Translations under genes and position numbers: made by a program
Origin: Gilvimarinus algae
GTDB taxonomy: Bacteria; Pseudomonadota; Gammaproteobacteria; Pseudomonadales; Cellvibrionaceae
Assembly (NCBI RefSeq): GCF_030518215.1
Contig: NZ_JAULRT010000059.1
Coordinates: 1-64,000 of the forward strand
Direction: 5' to 3'
DNA: 64,000 bases
Shown here: one piece after another, positions 1-7,564 of the stretch
Position numbering within the stretch: position 1 is the stretch's first letter
Layout: every line of letters starts with the position of its first letter
The notes under the pieces: generated by a model
Databases searched by the model: none
What the model was told of the DNA's origin: nothing
Seen by the model: only the letters and a program-made list of their open reading frames with translations

Positions 1-28
1 CCAGCACATTGGTCAAGCTTCTAATTGA

Positions 29-130
29 AACGCCCTGTAGGTAATTACTCGCTCATCCCTGAGCTCGGCCTTCGGTCAGCTACCGCTGCGCTAATCGGCT
101 CCCGGCCGATTAGTCCTGCAGGGCGTTTTT
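29..130. repeat. Long inverted-repeat stem with inner hairpin, T-run at 3' end
   Basis: The outer arms aacgccctgtag (29-40) and ctgcagggcgtt (116-127) pair over 12 bases with one G-T wobble, and the 3' arm runs into a T-tract. Inside, ctaatcggc (91-99) and gccgattag (105-113) form a perfect 9-bp hairpin with a 5-base loop. It may be a branched terminator for the gene left of the window or a structured intergenic repeat element. A genome-wide copy count would separate the two. Confidence 0.55.
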
Positions 131-341
131 CTTGTGGGTTATTGTCCACGCTAGGGGGGGCTTGCCGATGACAGATAACCGCTCCTGCGTAGTTCTACTA
201 CGCCACATCCATGTAGTTAACCGTGTATCAGGGGCGTCCTACTCTTGACCCTACGGAGCGCGAAGCTGCGCCAACCTTTTCCTGAAGGATTGGTCGAGTA
301 GCCTACGGCTATCCCAATTTGTTCCGCAGACCTCGGTCAAG

Positions 342-393
342 CTTTTAAATAAATAAGGCTATCCTAAATAGGATGGCCTTATTTATTTAAAAG
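342..393. terminator. Strong bidirectional stem-loop
   Basis: The arms at 342-364 and 371-393 pair over 23 bases with a single G-T wobble and a 6-base loop. The stem is A/T-rich at its base and G/C-rich near the loop, so both strands present an A-run/T-run as in intrinsic terminators. It separates the upstream unit from the trehalose operon. Confidence 0.7.
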
Positions 394-444
394 GCTCTGC
401 GCAATTCGTGAATTTTCGTCATTGGTGAGCTCCTGTTATAGTTA

Positions 445-1245
445 ATGCTCAAATGGCAGGAGACTATTTTCCCTATGCACATCAGCAATCCAGAAAAATT
501 AGCATTATTTTTGGACTTTGACGGCACCCTGGTCGATTTTGCCTCTACACCTGAGGGCGTCGTGGTGTCGCACGAGTTGAGGCGGCTACTGGGAGAGTTG
601 GCCTTGCAGCTTGAAGGTGCACTTGCCCTAGTCTCTGGGCGGTCTATAGGTTCTCTTAGTGAGTTGGTAAAACTGCCTCTGACAATGGCCGGAAGTCATG
701 GCGCTGAGTGGCGCTACCGGGACGGGCCATTGAACCACGCGGATATAGCCTTTGGAGAATTCAATAATATCAAGTCCAGGTTGTTAGAGTTCGCCGAGCT
801 TCAGAGCTTGATCGCCGAAGATAAAGGGCATGCTGTGGCGTTGCACTACCGCGGCCAGGAAGACAAAAAGTCTATACTGGATGCACTGATTGACGATGAG
901 CTGATGCTGGGAGCGCGTACGGACGTTCGCGTGATCCGCGGCAACTGTGTGCGGGAAATTCAGCCGGTGGGTGTTGATAAAGGGGGCGCCATTGCACAGT
1001 TTATGAGCAGAGAACCCTTCGCGGGTCGGCAACCCGTCTATATTGGTGACGATACCACCGATGAGGACGCATTCGCCTGGGTCAATGATCATGGGGGGGT
1101 GTCCATCAAGGTGGGTGAGGGGGATACCTGTGCAGGGGTGCGTTTTACAGACACTGGCGAGGTTCTTGCATTTTTGCAGTTACAACTGGATAAGTTGAGG
1201 CAATTGAATGAAAGAACGCAATTTGGAACTGGCGCTGATCGGTAA
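445..1245 (+). CDS. otsB: Trehalose-6-phosphate phosphatase OtsB
   Basis: Removes phosphate from trehalose 6-phosphate, the second step of the OtsA/OtsB route to the compatible solute trehalose, in the cytoplasm. It is a HAD-superfamily phosphatase: motif I DFDGTL at residues 24-29 (nucleophile Asp24), SGR at 64-66, the lysine motif DKG near 178, and GDDTTDEDAF at 201-210 supplying the Mg-binding acidic residues. At 266 residues it matches the family. An alternative ATG at 475 (MHISNPEK) has an AGGAG twelve bases upstream and would give 256 residues, so the start is uncertain. Its 3' end overlaps the next gene by 38 bases, implying translational coupling. Confidence 0.95.
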   Translation: MLKWQETIFPMHISNPEKLALFLDFDGTLVDFASTPEGVVVSHELRRLLGELALQLEGALALVSGRSIGSLSELVKLPLTMAGSHGAEWRYRDGPLNHADIAFGEFNNIKSRLLEFAELQSLIAEDKGHAVALHYRGQEDKKSILDALIDDELMLGARTDVRVIRGNCVREIQPVGVDKGGAIAQFMSREPFAGRQPVYIGDDTTDEDAFAWVNDHGGVSIKVGEGDTCAGVRFTDTGEVLAFLQLQLDKLRQLNERTQFGTGADR

Positions 1246-3004
1246 CTGCGTTATCGGTGCTCTGGTCGATAAGAAAGCGGAAGTTGTTTGGTGCTGCTTA
1301 CCGCGATTTGATGGGGAACCTGTATTTTGCTCGCTACTGAAAACAGATGGTCCTGAAACTCTGATGGGGACCTTTGCCATTGATTTGGATGGGTTTAGCC
1401 ACAGCGAGCAGCACTACGAAAAAAATACAGCCATTTTGAAGACGACACTCTATGACGACCGTGGCAACGGTGTGGTCGTCACTGACTTTGTCCCCCGTTT
1501 TACCCAATACGGCCGGATGTTTCGGCCAATGATGCTCAATCGGAAGCTCAAGCCCATTGGATCGCCCAAAATACGTGTGCGTGCTCGCCCGGCTTGTGAC
1601 GATGGCGCTCAAGGCTATAACAAAATTCAGGGCAGCAATCATATTCGCTACATTGGCAGTGATAAGGCGTTGCGCCTCACGACCGGGTTGTCCGTGACCG
1701 CCGTGATGGACGAAACCTGGTTTATCCTCGATGGTGAACACCACCTGGTCTTTGGGGATGACAAATCGATTAAAGAACCAATAAAGCAGCTCAATGATCG
1801 GTTCTTGGCCGAAACGGAGTCCTATTGGCTCGAATGGTCACGCTATCTTGCGATTCCCTTTGAGTGGCAGGATGCAGTGATTCGTGCTGCGATCACTTTG
1901 AAGCTCAGCGCTTATGAAGATACCGGCGCGATTATTGCGGCCATGACAACGTCTATCCCGGAAGCGAGTGATACCCAGCGTAACTGGGATTACCGTTTCT
2001 GCTGGCTGAGAGACAGTTATTTCACCGTCCATGCGCTCAATCGTCTGGGGACGACGCGCACTATGGAGCAATATTTACAATATCTTGTAAATATCGTCGC
2101 CGATATGAAGGAGGAGCACCTTCAACCCGTATTCTGCATAAACGGTACCAAGCAGATGACGGAGCGCATCGCCCACAGCTTGCCAGGGTACCGCGGTATG
2201 GGGCCAGTGCGCTTTGGCAACCAGGCCGCTGAGCAAATTCAGCACGATGTATACGGAGCGATTGTCCTGTCCGCTACGCAGATGTTCTTTGATGAGCGCA
2301 TACGCCGCCCCGGTAGCAAAGAACTGTTTGAGCTGCTGGAAACCATCGGCGATAAGGCTTTCTCCTATTACAATCAGCCAGACGCGGGGCTTTGGGAGTT
2401 GAGGGGCTCGCAGCATGTTCACACTTTTTCCAGCATGATGTGCTGGGCTGCGGCCGATCGCTTGGCAAAAATTGCCCGCAAGCTCAATCTAACCGATCGT
2501 TACCACTATTGGCATGAGGCATCCCACACCATTCGCGAGGCTATTGAAGAGCGAGGGTTTAACGCCGAGCTGAACGCCTATACCGCTACTTGGGATGGCG
2601 ACACCATGGATGCCAGCTTGCTGCTTGCCTGTGAGCTGGGCTTTGTGAATGGTAAAGATCCCCGCTTCCTGGGCACGATTGCCCAGATAGAGGACAAGTT
2701 GATGCCGGAGGGCAGTAAATATTTGTTCCGCTATGTTGTGGAAGATGATTTTGGCACGCCGGAAAATGCCTTTACGATTTGTTCCTTCTGGTACATCGAC
2801 GCACTGGCATCGGCTGGGCGGACGGATGAGGCTCGGGAATTGTTTGAAGAGTTGTTGGCAAAGCGCAATCATCTGGGTCTGATGTCTGAGGACTTGGACC
2901 CGAAAACCGGTGAGCTGTGGGGCAATTTTCCGCAAACCTACTCCATGGTGGGTATTATCAACAGTGCACGTGTTTTGAGTAAGAAGTGGGAGCAAGAACT
3001 ATGA
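1208..3004 (+). CDS. GH15 family glucosidase/trehalase-like protein
   Basis: A 598-residue glycoside hydrolase family 15 protein with the bacterial glucoamylase/trehalase layout: an N-terminal beta domain beginning with GNCVIGALVD, then an (alpha/alpha)6 barrel. Hallmarks are RNWDYRFCWLRDS from residue 258, GLWELRG with candidate general acid Glu397, and MSEDLDP with candidate base Glu561, followed by GNFPQTYSMVG. No signal peptide is seen, so it is probably cytoplasmic. It sits between otsB and otsA, overlapping both (38 bases at its start, ATGA at its end). The context suggests a role in trehalose or alpha-glucan turnover; whether it cleaves trehalose or malto-oligosaccharides cannot be read from the sequence. 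Confidence 0.88.
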   Translation: MKERNLELALIGNCVIGALVDKKAEVVWCCLPRFDGEPVFCSLLKTDGPETLMGTFAIDLDGFSHSEQHYEKNTAILKTTLYDDRGNGVVVTDFVPRFTQYGRMFRPMMLNRKLKPIGSPKIRVRARPACDDGAQGYNKIQGSNHIRYIGSDKALRLTTGLSVTAVMDETWFILDGEHHLVFGDDKSIKEPIKQLNDRFLAETESYWLEWSRYLAIPFEWQDAVIRAAITLKLSAYEDTGAIIAAMTTSIPEASDTQRNWDYRFCWLRDSYFTVHALNRLGTTRTMEQYLQYLVNIVADMKEEHLQPVFCINGTKQMTERIAHSLPGYRGMGPVRFGNQAAEQIQHDVYGAIVLSATQMFFDERIRRPGSKELFELLETIGDKAFSYYNQPDAGLWELRGSQHVHTFSSMMCWAAADRLAKIARKLNLTDRYHYWHEASHTIREAIEERGFNAELNAYTATWDGDTMDASLLLACELGFVNGKDPRFLGTIAQIEDKLMPEGSKYLFRYVVEDDFGTPENAFTICSFWYIDALASAGRTDEARELFEELLAKRNHLGLMSEDLDPKTGELWGNFPQTYSMVGIINSARVLSKKWEQEL

Positions 3005-4404
3005 GCCGATTAATTGTCGTGTCAAACAGGGTGGCGAAAAGTGACGGCACCAGCAAAGGCTCAGAGGGTGGGCTGGCCGTCGGTGTCATGGCGGCAATGG
3101 AAAAAGACGGCGGCATATGGTTTGGTTGGAGTGGTAAAGTCGATAACAAAGGCGAAGCGCCTAAGCGAGAAACGCGCGGCAACATCGAATACATCACCGT
3201 GAATCTCAAACAGTCGGAATACAACCAGTATTATAAGGGTTACGCCAATAGCGTGCTCTGGCCGCTCTTTCACCAACGCCCCGAGTTGATGCAATACAGT
3301 GACGCAGATTTAAGCGGCTATTTGCAGGCCAACCGGAAATTTGCCGACGAGCTGCTCAACGTTATCCAGCCTGGCGATACCATATGGATTCATGACTATC
3401 ACCTGATCCCGCTTGGGAAAATGCTGCGCGATGCCGGTATTCGCAATGCAATTGGTTTTTTTCTGCACACGCCCTTTCCCTCCCTCGATCTTCTTCGTAC
3501 AGTTCCTGGGTACCAGAAGATTCTAAAGGCGCTTTTGCACTATGATCTGGTTGGTTTCCAGACCATTGCCGATCATATGGGTTTTTGTATGGGCGTATCT
3601 CAGGGCCTTGGCGGTGAGATACTGAAAAATGATCGCCTGCGTCTCGGTGATCGACACTGCACGGCGAGAGTGTATCCAATCAGCGTCGAGACCAGTGCGC
3701 TCGCTGGAGTGGCCCAAGCCGGAGAAAACACTCAGGAGTACAAGCGACTCTACAGTAGCCTGAACGATAGGAAGCTGATTATCGGAGTCGACCGGCTGGA
3801 TTACTCCAAAGGGTTAGTGCAGCGGTTTCAGGCCTATGATCGCTTACTGGGTCATTACGAAGAGTTCATTCGTCAAGTTGTCTATCTGCAAATTTCACCC
3901 ACCTCGCGCGGTGATGTTCAAGCTTACGGAAATTTGGCAAAGCGTATAGATCGCGAGGCCGGCCATATCATTGGCACTTACGCCGACTTTGACTGGATGC
4001 CATTGCGTTATCTCAACCGGGGCTTTCGTCGGCGTACAGTGTTGGCAATGTACAGGCTTGCCAACGTGGGCCTAGTCACACCGCTTAAAGACGGTATGAA
4101 TTTGGTGGCAAAGGAGTATGTCGCCGCGCAAAATCCTGAAAATCCGGGTGTGTTGGTGCTCTCTGAAATGGCCGGAGCAGCCGATGAGCTGGACGCTGCA
4201 GTGATTGTGAACCCTTACGATGTAGGGGCCATTACAGGCGGCTTGGCGAAAGCCTTAAACATGCCTTTGGACGAGCGCATTGATCGTTGGCGCAAAATGA
4301 TGGATGTTCTTGAGCAGCACGACATCCACTCCTGGCAGAGTCAGTTTCTCGAAGATCTGAACTTTGTGACGGCCCCCAAACTGGCCACGGCTGTTAATGA
4401 CTAA
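3001..4404 (+). CDS. otsA: Trehalose-6-phosphate synthase OtsA
   Basis: Transfers glucose from UDP-glucose to glucose 6-phosphate to make trehalose 6-phosphate (GT20). Seen are the N-terminal MSRLIVVSNRVA and GGLAVGV loop, WIHDYHLIPLGKMLRD, HTPFP, VDRLDYSKG with the phosphate-contacting Arg265 and Lys270, TPLKDGMNLVAKEYVA, and LSEMAGAADEL. I chose the ATG at 3001, which overlaps the GH15 stop as ATGA and has GGGAG eight bases upstream. An in-frame start at 2986 would lie inside the neighbour and add five residues. The 467-residue length is normal. The operon order otsB-GH15-otsA suggests synthesis and breakdown are co-expressed. Confidence 0.96.
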   Translation: MSRLIVVSNRVAKSDGTSKGSEGGLAVGVMAAMEKDGGIWFGWSGKVDNKGEAPKRETRGNIEYITVNLKQSEYNQYYKGYANSVLWPLFHQRPELMQYSDADLSGYLQANRKFADELLNVIQPGDTIWIHDYHLIPLGKMLRDAGIRNAIGFFLHTPFPSLDLLRTVPGYQKILKALLHYDLVGFQTIADHMGFCMGVSQGLGGEILKNDRLRLGDRHCTARVYPISVETSALAGVAQAGENTQEYKRLYSSLNDRKLIIGVDRLDYSKGLVQRFQAYDRLLGHYEEFIRQVVYLQISPTSRGDVQAYGNLAKRIDREAGHIIGTYADFDWMPLRYLNRGFRRRTVLAMYRLANVGLVTPLKDGMNLVAKEYVAAQNPENPGVLVLSEMAGAADELDAAVIVNPYDVGAITGGLAKALNMPLDERIDRWRKMMDVLEQHDIHSWQSQFLEDLNFVTAPKLATAVND

Positions 4405-4442
4405 AGCCCGTTCGTGCGCGGTTCACTGGCGCACCGGGCGCT
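4405..4442. terminator. Possible hairpin between convergent otsA and regA-like genes
   Basis: Only 18 bases separate the two convergent stop codons. The sequence can fold with paired segments cccg/cggg and gtgcgc/gcgcac, extending into the 3' end of the minus-strand gene. No clear T-run follows, so termination is only a suggestion. Confidence 0.3.
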
Positions 4443-4947
4443 TGTTTAGTTTTCGTTGCAGGGTACGCCTGTGCATGCCGAGAGCCCGCGCCGTGGCAGA
4501 TATATTGCCATCGTGCGCGGCCAGGACTTTCTGAATATGCTCCCAAGCCATACGATCTACCGATAGCGGCTGATCCGGTATCGCCATGGGCTGCGGCCTG
4601 TCCTCGGCAAAAGCAGCGAGAATTTCGTCGGCGTCAGCCGGTTTGCACAGGTAATTGCGCGCACCTGCTTTGATGGCCTGTACAGCGGTGGCGATGCTTG
4701 AGTAACCGGTCAACACCACCACCTCAAGGTCCGCCTGGCGCGCTAGCAACTCGGCGACGACGTTCAGACCCGACTCACTGCCAATTTTAAGATCCACAAT
4801 GGCTTTTTCGTAGTGATTGTTTTCCACCTGTTGGTAGGCCTGAGAACTGTTGTTGGCGACATCCGCCGTAAAGCCCCGGCGTATTAATGAGCGCTGCAAT
4901 ATTTCACAGAATGTCAGGTCGTCATCCACAATCAAAAAATTACTCAT
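4423..4947 (-). CDS. RegA/PrrA/RoxR-type response regulator
   Basis: A 174-residue two-domain transcription factor. The receiver (about 1-115) has the acidic pocket DDD at 8-10, the phosphoacceptor Asp52 in IVDLKIG and Lys in CKPAD. A short linker leads to a Fis-type helix-turn-helix at the C-terminus (NISATARALGMHRRTLQRKL). This is the conserved layout of the RegA/PrrA/ActR/RoxR family, which controls respiratory and energy genes in response to redox state. It follows the histidine kinase gene with an 8-base overlap, forming the cognate pair. The exact targets in this organism are unknown. Confidence 0.92.
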   Translation of the reverse strand: MSNFLIVDDDLTFCEILQRSLIRRGFTADVANNSSQAYQQVENNHYEKAIVDLKIGSESGLNVVAELLARQADLEVVVLTGYSSIATAVQAIKAGARNYLCKPADADEILAAFAEDRPQPMAIPDQPLSVDRMAWEHIQKVLAAHDGNISATARALGMHRRTLQRKLNKRPVRQ

Positions 4948-6217
4948 CGTTGCTCTCCAGAGGAAGGGCGATGGTTGTCAGGGTACCGCCTTGCTCACCG
5001 GGGGCGATATTGACCCTCCCACCATAGCGCTGAATGCTGGCGTGGGTGAGAAACAGACCTATACCCAAGCCGTCAGGCTTGGTGGTAATCGGTCGCTTCC
5101 CCAAGACTGCCGAGGTGCTTGGGGGAATCCCAGCGCCGCTATCGGCAATGAACCAGACCAGCTCACTGCCTTCGCAGCAAACCCTAACCCGTAAGTGCTG
5201 TTCACTGGCATCGGCGGCGTTATTCAATACATTGATGATGGCTTGTTCAACAGTTGGATGCAGGCGTACTTTACGGTGCGCCAGCTTATCGTCCAGCTCA
5301 ATCAGTGTGCGCGCCTCCGGGCGCAACAGCTGCCAGCGCTCCAGCAGTTGTTCACAGTAGGTTTTGGCCCCTACCAGTGCTGGCCGGGTCAGCTGATCAA
5401 TGTCGGCGCGTAGGCGCAGGCGCTGTAAAATGCTCGCACATTCGTTTACCTGATTCTTTAGCAGGGTGAGATCATCACCCAGGAGTTCACGCGTCTTTGC
5501 GTCCTGCGCCAGGTCGGTGAGCAGTACTTTTATGGTGGAAAGCGGCGTGCCCAGCTCGTGGGCGGTACCGGCTGCCTGGGTCGCTACTGCGAGTAATTGT
5601 TCATCGCGCAGATCGTCTTCGCGCCTAGCGTTCAGTTCATCTTGCTGTTGACGAACGGCGGCCGCCATTTTCACGACAAAATAGCTGATCAAAGTAGTGC
5701 TTAGAGCAAAGTTGAGCCACATACCGAGCACATGCAGGTTCACCCCAGGGCTGTGGTGAGCGTGCTCATGGGCGGGAGGTGCCAGAAGGTTGAGCGGTTC
5801 GTGCCAGATGAGCAAGAGGCCGTAAAGGCAAACGGCGACCAGGCTCAAACCCCAGGCATGAATGCCTGGTAGTACGGCGGCGGCTATACAGACGGGTACC
5901 AGGGTATAAGATAAAAACGGGTTGGTAGCTCCGCCGGTGAAATAGGCGATAGCCGCGACAGCCAGTATGTCCACCAAAAGTTGTGCGGCCAGCTCCTGGC
6001 TGCCGACTGACAGCGGCCAACGCAGGCGCAATGCAGACAGACCGTTGACGATAACCAGTACCAGAATGATGGCGCTGACTGGTGCAAGGGGGTAGCTGGC
6101 AATCATGTCTGTGAGCCAGGCGCCTACAGACAGCGCTGTAATCAGCAGCGTGCGAATAACAATGAGCTGGCGCAGATGGCCTGAAGGTGCTTTGAGCGTG
6201 GTAATGTGGCTGGTCAT
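4940..6217 (-). CDS. RegB/PrrB/RoxS-type redox sensor histidine kinase
   Basis: Membrane histidine kinase for the adjacent regulator. The N-terminal half carries about six hydrophobic segments and the quinone-site heptapeptide GGATNPF typical of RegB. The H-box is AHELGTPLSTIK, the family-specific form. A cysteine in NQVNECASIL aligns by eye with the redox-active Cys265 of Rhodobacter RegB. The C-terminal ATPase has an N-box (NVLNNAADAS), G1 (DSGAGIP) and GLGIGLFL. The start at 6217 (MTSHITTLK) gives 425 residues; a start at 6259 would add 14. Neither has a strong ribosome-binding site. It probably senses quinone redox state and cysteine oxidation. Confidence 0.9.
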   Translation of the reverse strand: MTSHITTLKAPSGHLRQLIVIRTLLITALSVGAWLTDMIASYPLAPVSAIILVLVIVNGLSALRLRWPLSVGSQELAAQLLVDILAVAAIAYFTGGATNPFLSYTLVPVCIAAAVLPGIHAWGLSLVAVCLYGLLLIWHEPLNLLAPPAHEHAHHSPGVNLHVLGMWLNFALSTTLISYFVVKMAAAVRQQQDELNARREDDLRDEQLLAVATQAAGTAHELGTPLSTIKVLLTDLAQDAKTRELLGDDLTLLKNQVNECASILQRLRLRADIDQLTRPALVGAKTYCEQLLERWQLLRPEARTLIELDDKLAHRKVRLHPTVEQAIINVLNNAADASEQHLRVRVCCEGSELVWFIADSGAGIPPSTSAVLGKRPITTKPDGLGIGLFLTHASIQRYGGRVNIAPGEQGGTLTTIALPLESNDE

Positions 6218-6287
6218 AGCCCGGATTATATCGGATATCCCAGACGCGAGATGCGACATTTGGTCGCAGCGAGTTGTACCCTGCGAA

Positions 6288-6791
6288 TTATTCTGTCTCT
6301 AAAGTGTAGGCCATGATCACCGCATCCTCCCGCCCGCCATTTGCCGGGTAGTAGCCTGTCCTGAGGCCGACCTCGACGAAACCGATATGATCGTAGAGGG
6401 CGATGGCGCGGGTATTGGATTCGCGCACCTCGAGGTAGAGGGTATCGGCAATCCCGGTTAGCTTGGTAATTAAGTGTTCCAGGGCGCTTCGGGCTATGCC
6501 CCGGCGTTGAAAGGCGGGGCTGATGGCGATGTTGAGAAGCTCGGCATTGCCCGCCGCCGCGCAGACAATCAAGTAGCCGGCGATATCGTCGCCGTGCTTA
6601 ACCACCAGGCAAGACTGGCGGCTACCGATACAGTCCTCAAACAGCGCTCGACTCCAGGGGTGTGACTGAACACTGCGCTCAATGCCCCATACGCTATCTA
6701 CAAGCTCTGCCTCTAGGGGCACTAACTCATACGGCCCTGTGCTTTGGAGATAGCCGCTCAGGTCTTCGATCCTGAGGGGTTTAAAGGCCAT
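6288..6791 (-). CDS. rimI: Ribosomal protein S18-alanine N-acetyltransferase RimI
   Basis: A GNAT-fold acetyltransferase that modifies the N-terminal alanine of ribosomal protein S18. Diagnostic features are HPWS in the substrate region, the acetyl-CoA loop FQRRGIA, LEVRESNTRAIALYDHIGF, and the C-terminal RTGYYPANGGREDAVIM block shared by RimI proteins. It is 167 residues, with about 20 extra N-terminal residues compared with E. coli RimI; an internal start cannot be excluded. The chosen start overlaps the holD-like gene by 11 bases, reproducing the holD-rimI pairing known from enterobacteria. Confidence 0.92.
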   Translation of the reverse strand: MAFKPLRIEDLSGYLQSTGPYELVPLEAELVDSVWGIERSVQSHPWSRALFEDCIGSRQSCLVVKHGDDIAGYLIVCAAAGNAELLNIAISPAFQRRGIARSALEHLITKLTGIADTLYLEVRESNTRAIALYDHIGFVEVGLRTGYYPANGGREDAVIMAYTLETE

Positions 6792-7560
6792 TGAGTGCTT
6801 TCCACATAGGCCGCTTTAGCGCTGGCTGCTCAAGCATGTCCGTCAGGCTCGGGGCGATCAGCGCTTTTACTGCTGGTGAGTGGGCGCTGAGCGAGAGCTG
6901 GGGCCAGGTGAACCTGACTTCCAAGGGATTGTTATCTGGCGGGATGAAGCAACGCGCGAGCTCCCCGCCCATCAGCCAAAGCTCAGTCTCGGGCTGTTGC
7001 GCCAGTGCTTCAGCGAGCCAGGCCTGCAACTCTTCGCGCAGGTCTGCGTGACTGTAGATCTGTGCGAGTTGGTCGTTGAGGGGGCAGCGCATCCGCTCTG
7101 CCGCCCCAAGTGGCTTTTGTTGCGAACGGCAGGCAAGCAAAATGTTGAATAACAATGTCTCTGTCGGTAGGGCAGAGCCCGGTTTGTGCTCATCCAGTAT
7201 CAGAAGGTTGGATTCTGTGCGCCACACATGCAGGTGCAGGGGCGTGACTCCCTGACGCGCCTTGGGCGCCGCAAGACTCACTGGGACTTTTCTGACCGGT
7301 TTGCTCGAAGCGGGGATGCCCATATCGCCGAGTACATCACCCACCGATGCTGAGGCCCCGGCCGCCTTTACGTGCCTTTTCGCGGGGGCGTTATCGAGTG
7401 GCGTGTCGCTCAGGCGCGGGCGGTTTGCGGTATGAGCTTCTTCAATAATCTCGGGTAGGGGGCAAAGCCTCGGTTGTGGGGCCCACGGCAAGATCACCCT
7501 CGGAACGAAGCTGTCGATTCCGAGAGCAGACAGATATTTCTGACGCGCGCGCTCATTCAT
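6781..7560 (-). CDS. holD: HolD-like DNA polymerase III psi subunit (divergent, enlarged)
   Basis: Likely the psi subunit of the polymerase III clamp loader, which links the loader to chi and single-stranded-DNA-binding protein. The N-terminus MNERARQKYLSALGI resembles the psi segment RRDWQLQQLGI that contacts chi, and the C-terminus PSLTDMLEQPALKRPMWKAL matches PALTDLRANPTARAALWQQI of E. coli HolD by eye. It is about 259 residues against 137 in E. coli, with a Pro/Ala-rich insert in the first half. The ATG at 7560 lies 4 bases after the leuA stop; a longer frame to 7647 would overlap leuA and is less likely. Position before rimI supports the call. Confidence 0.72.
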   Translation of the reverse strand: MNERARQKYLSALGIDSFVPRVILPWAPQPRLCPLPEIIEEAHTANRPRLSDTPLDNAPAKRHVKAAGASASVGDVLGDMGIPASSKPVRKVPVSLAAPKARQGVTPLHLHVWRTESNLLILDEHKPGSALPTETLLFNILLACRSQQKPLGAAERMRCPLNDQLAQIYSHADLREELQAWLAEALAQQPETELWLMGGELARCFIPPDNNPLEVRFTWPQLSLSAHSPAVKALIAPSLTDMLEQPALKRPMWKALNGL

Positions 7561-7564
7561 GCGC

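Larger units (their letters stand above)
1..444. other. Gene-free structured intergenic region
   Basis: No convincing coding frame is visible here. The stretch holds a long stem-loop (29-127), a second strong hairpin (342-393) and several short palindromes between them, for example around 186-202, 270-295 and 300-313. The decamer ggtcaagctt occurs at 11-20 and again at 335-344, each copy just upstream of a strong stem-loop. The upstream gene lies outside the window. The structure suggests transcription termination plus a small repeated or inserted unit, but the origin is inference. Confidence 0.6.

Noticed and set aside
168-248. A 26-codon ATG frame in the first intergenic region
   Set aside because: No ribosome-binding site, no recognisable product, and it runs through palindromic sequence.
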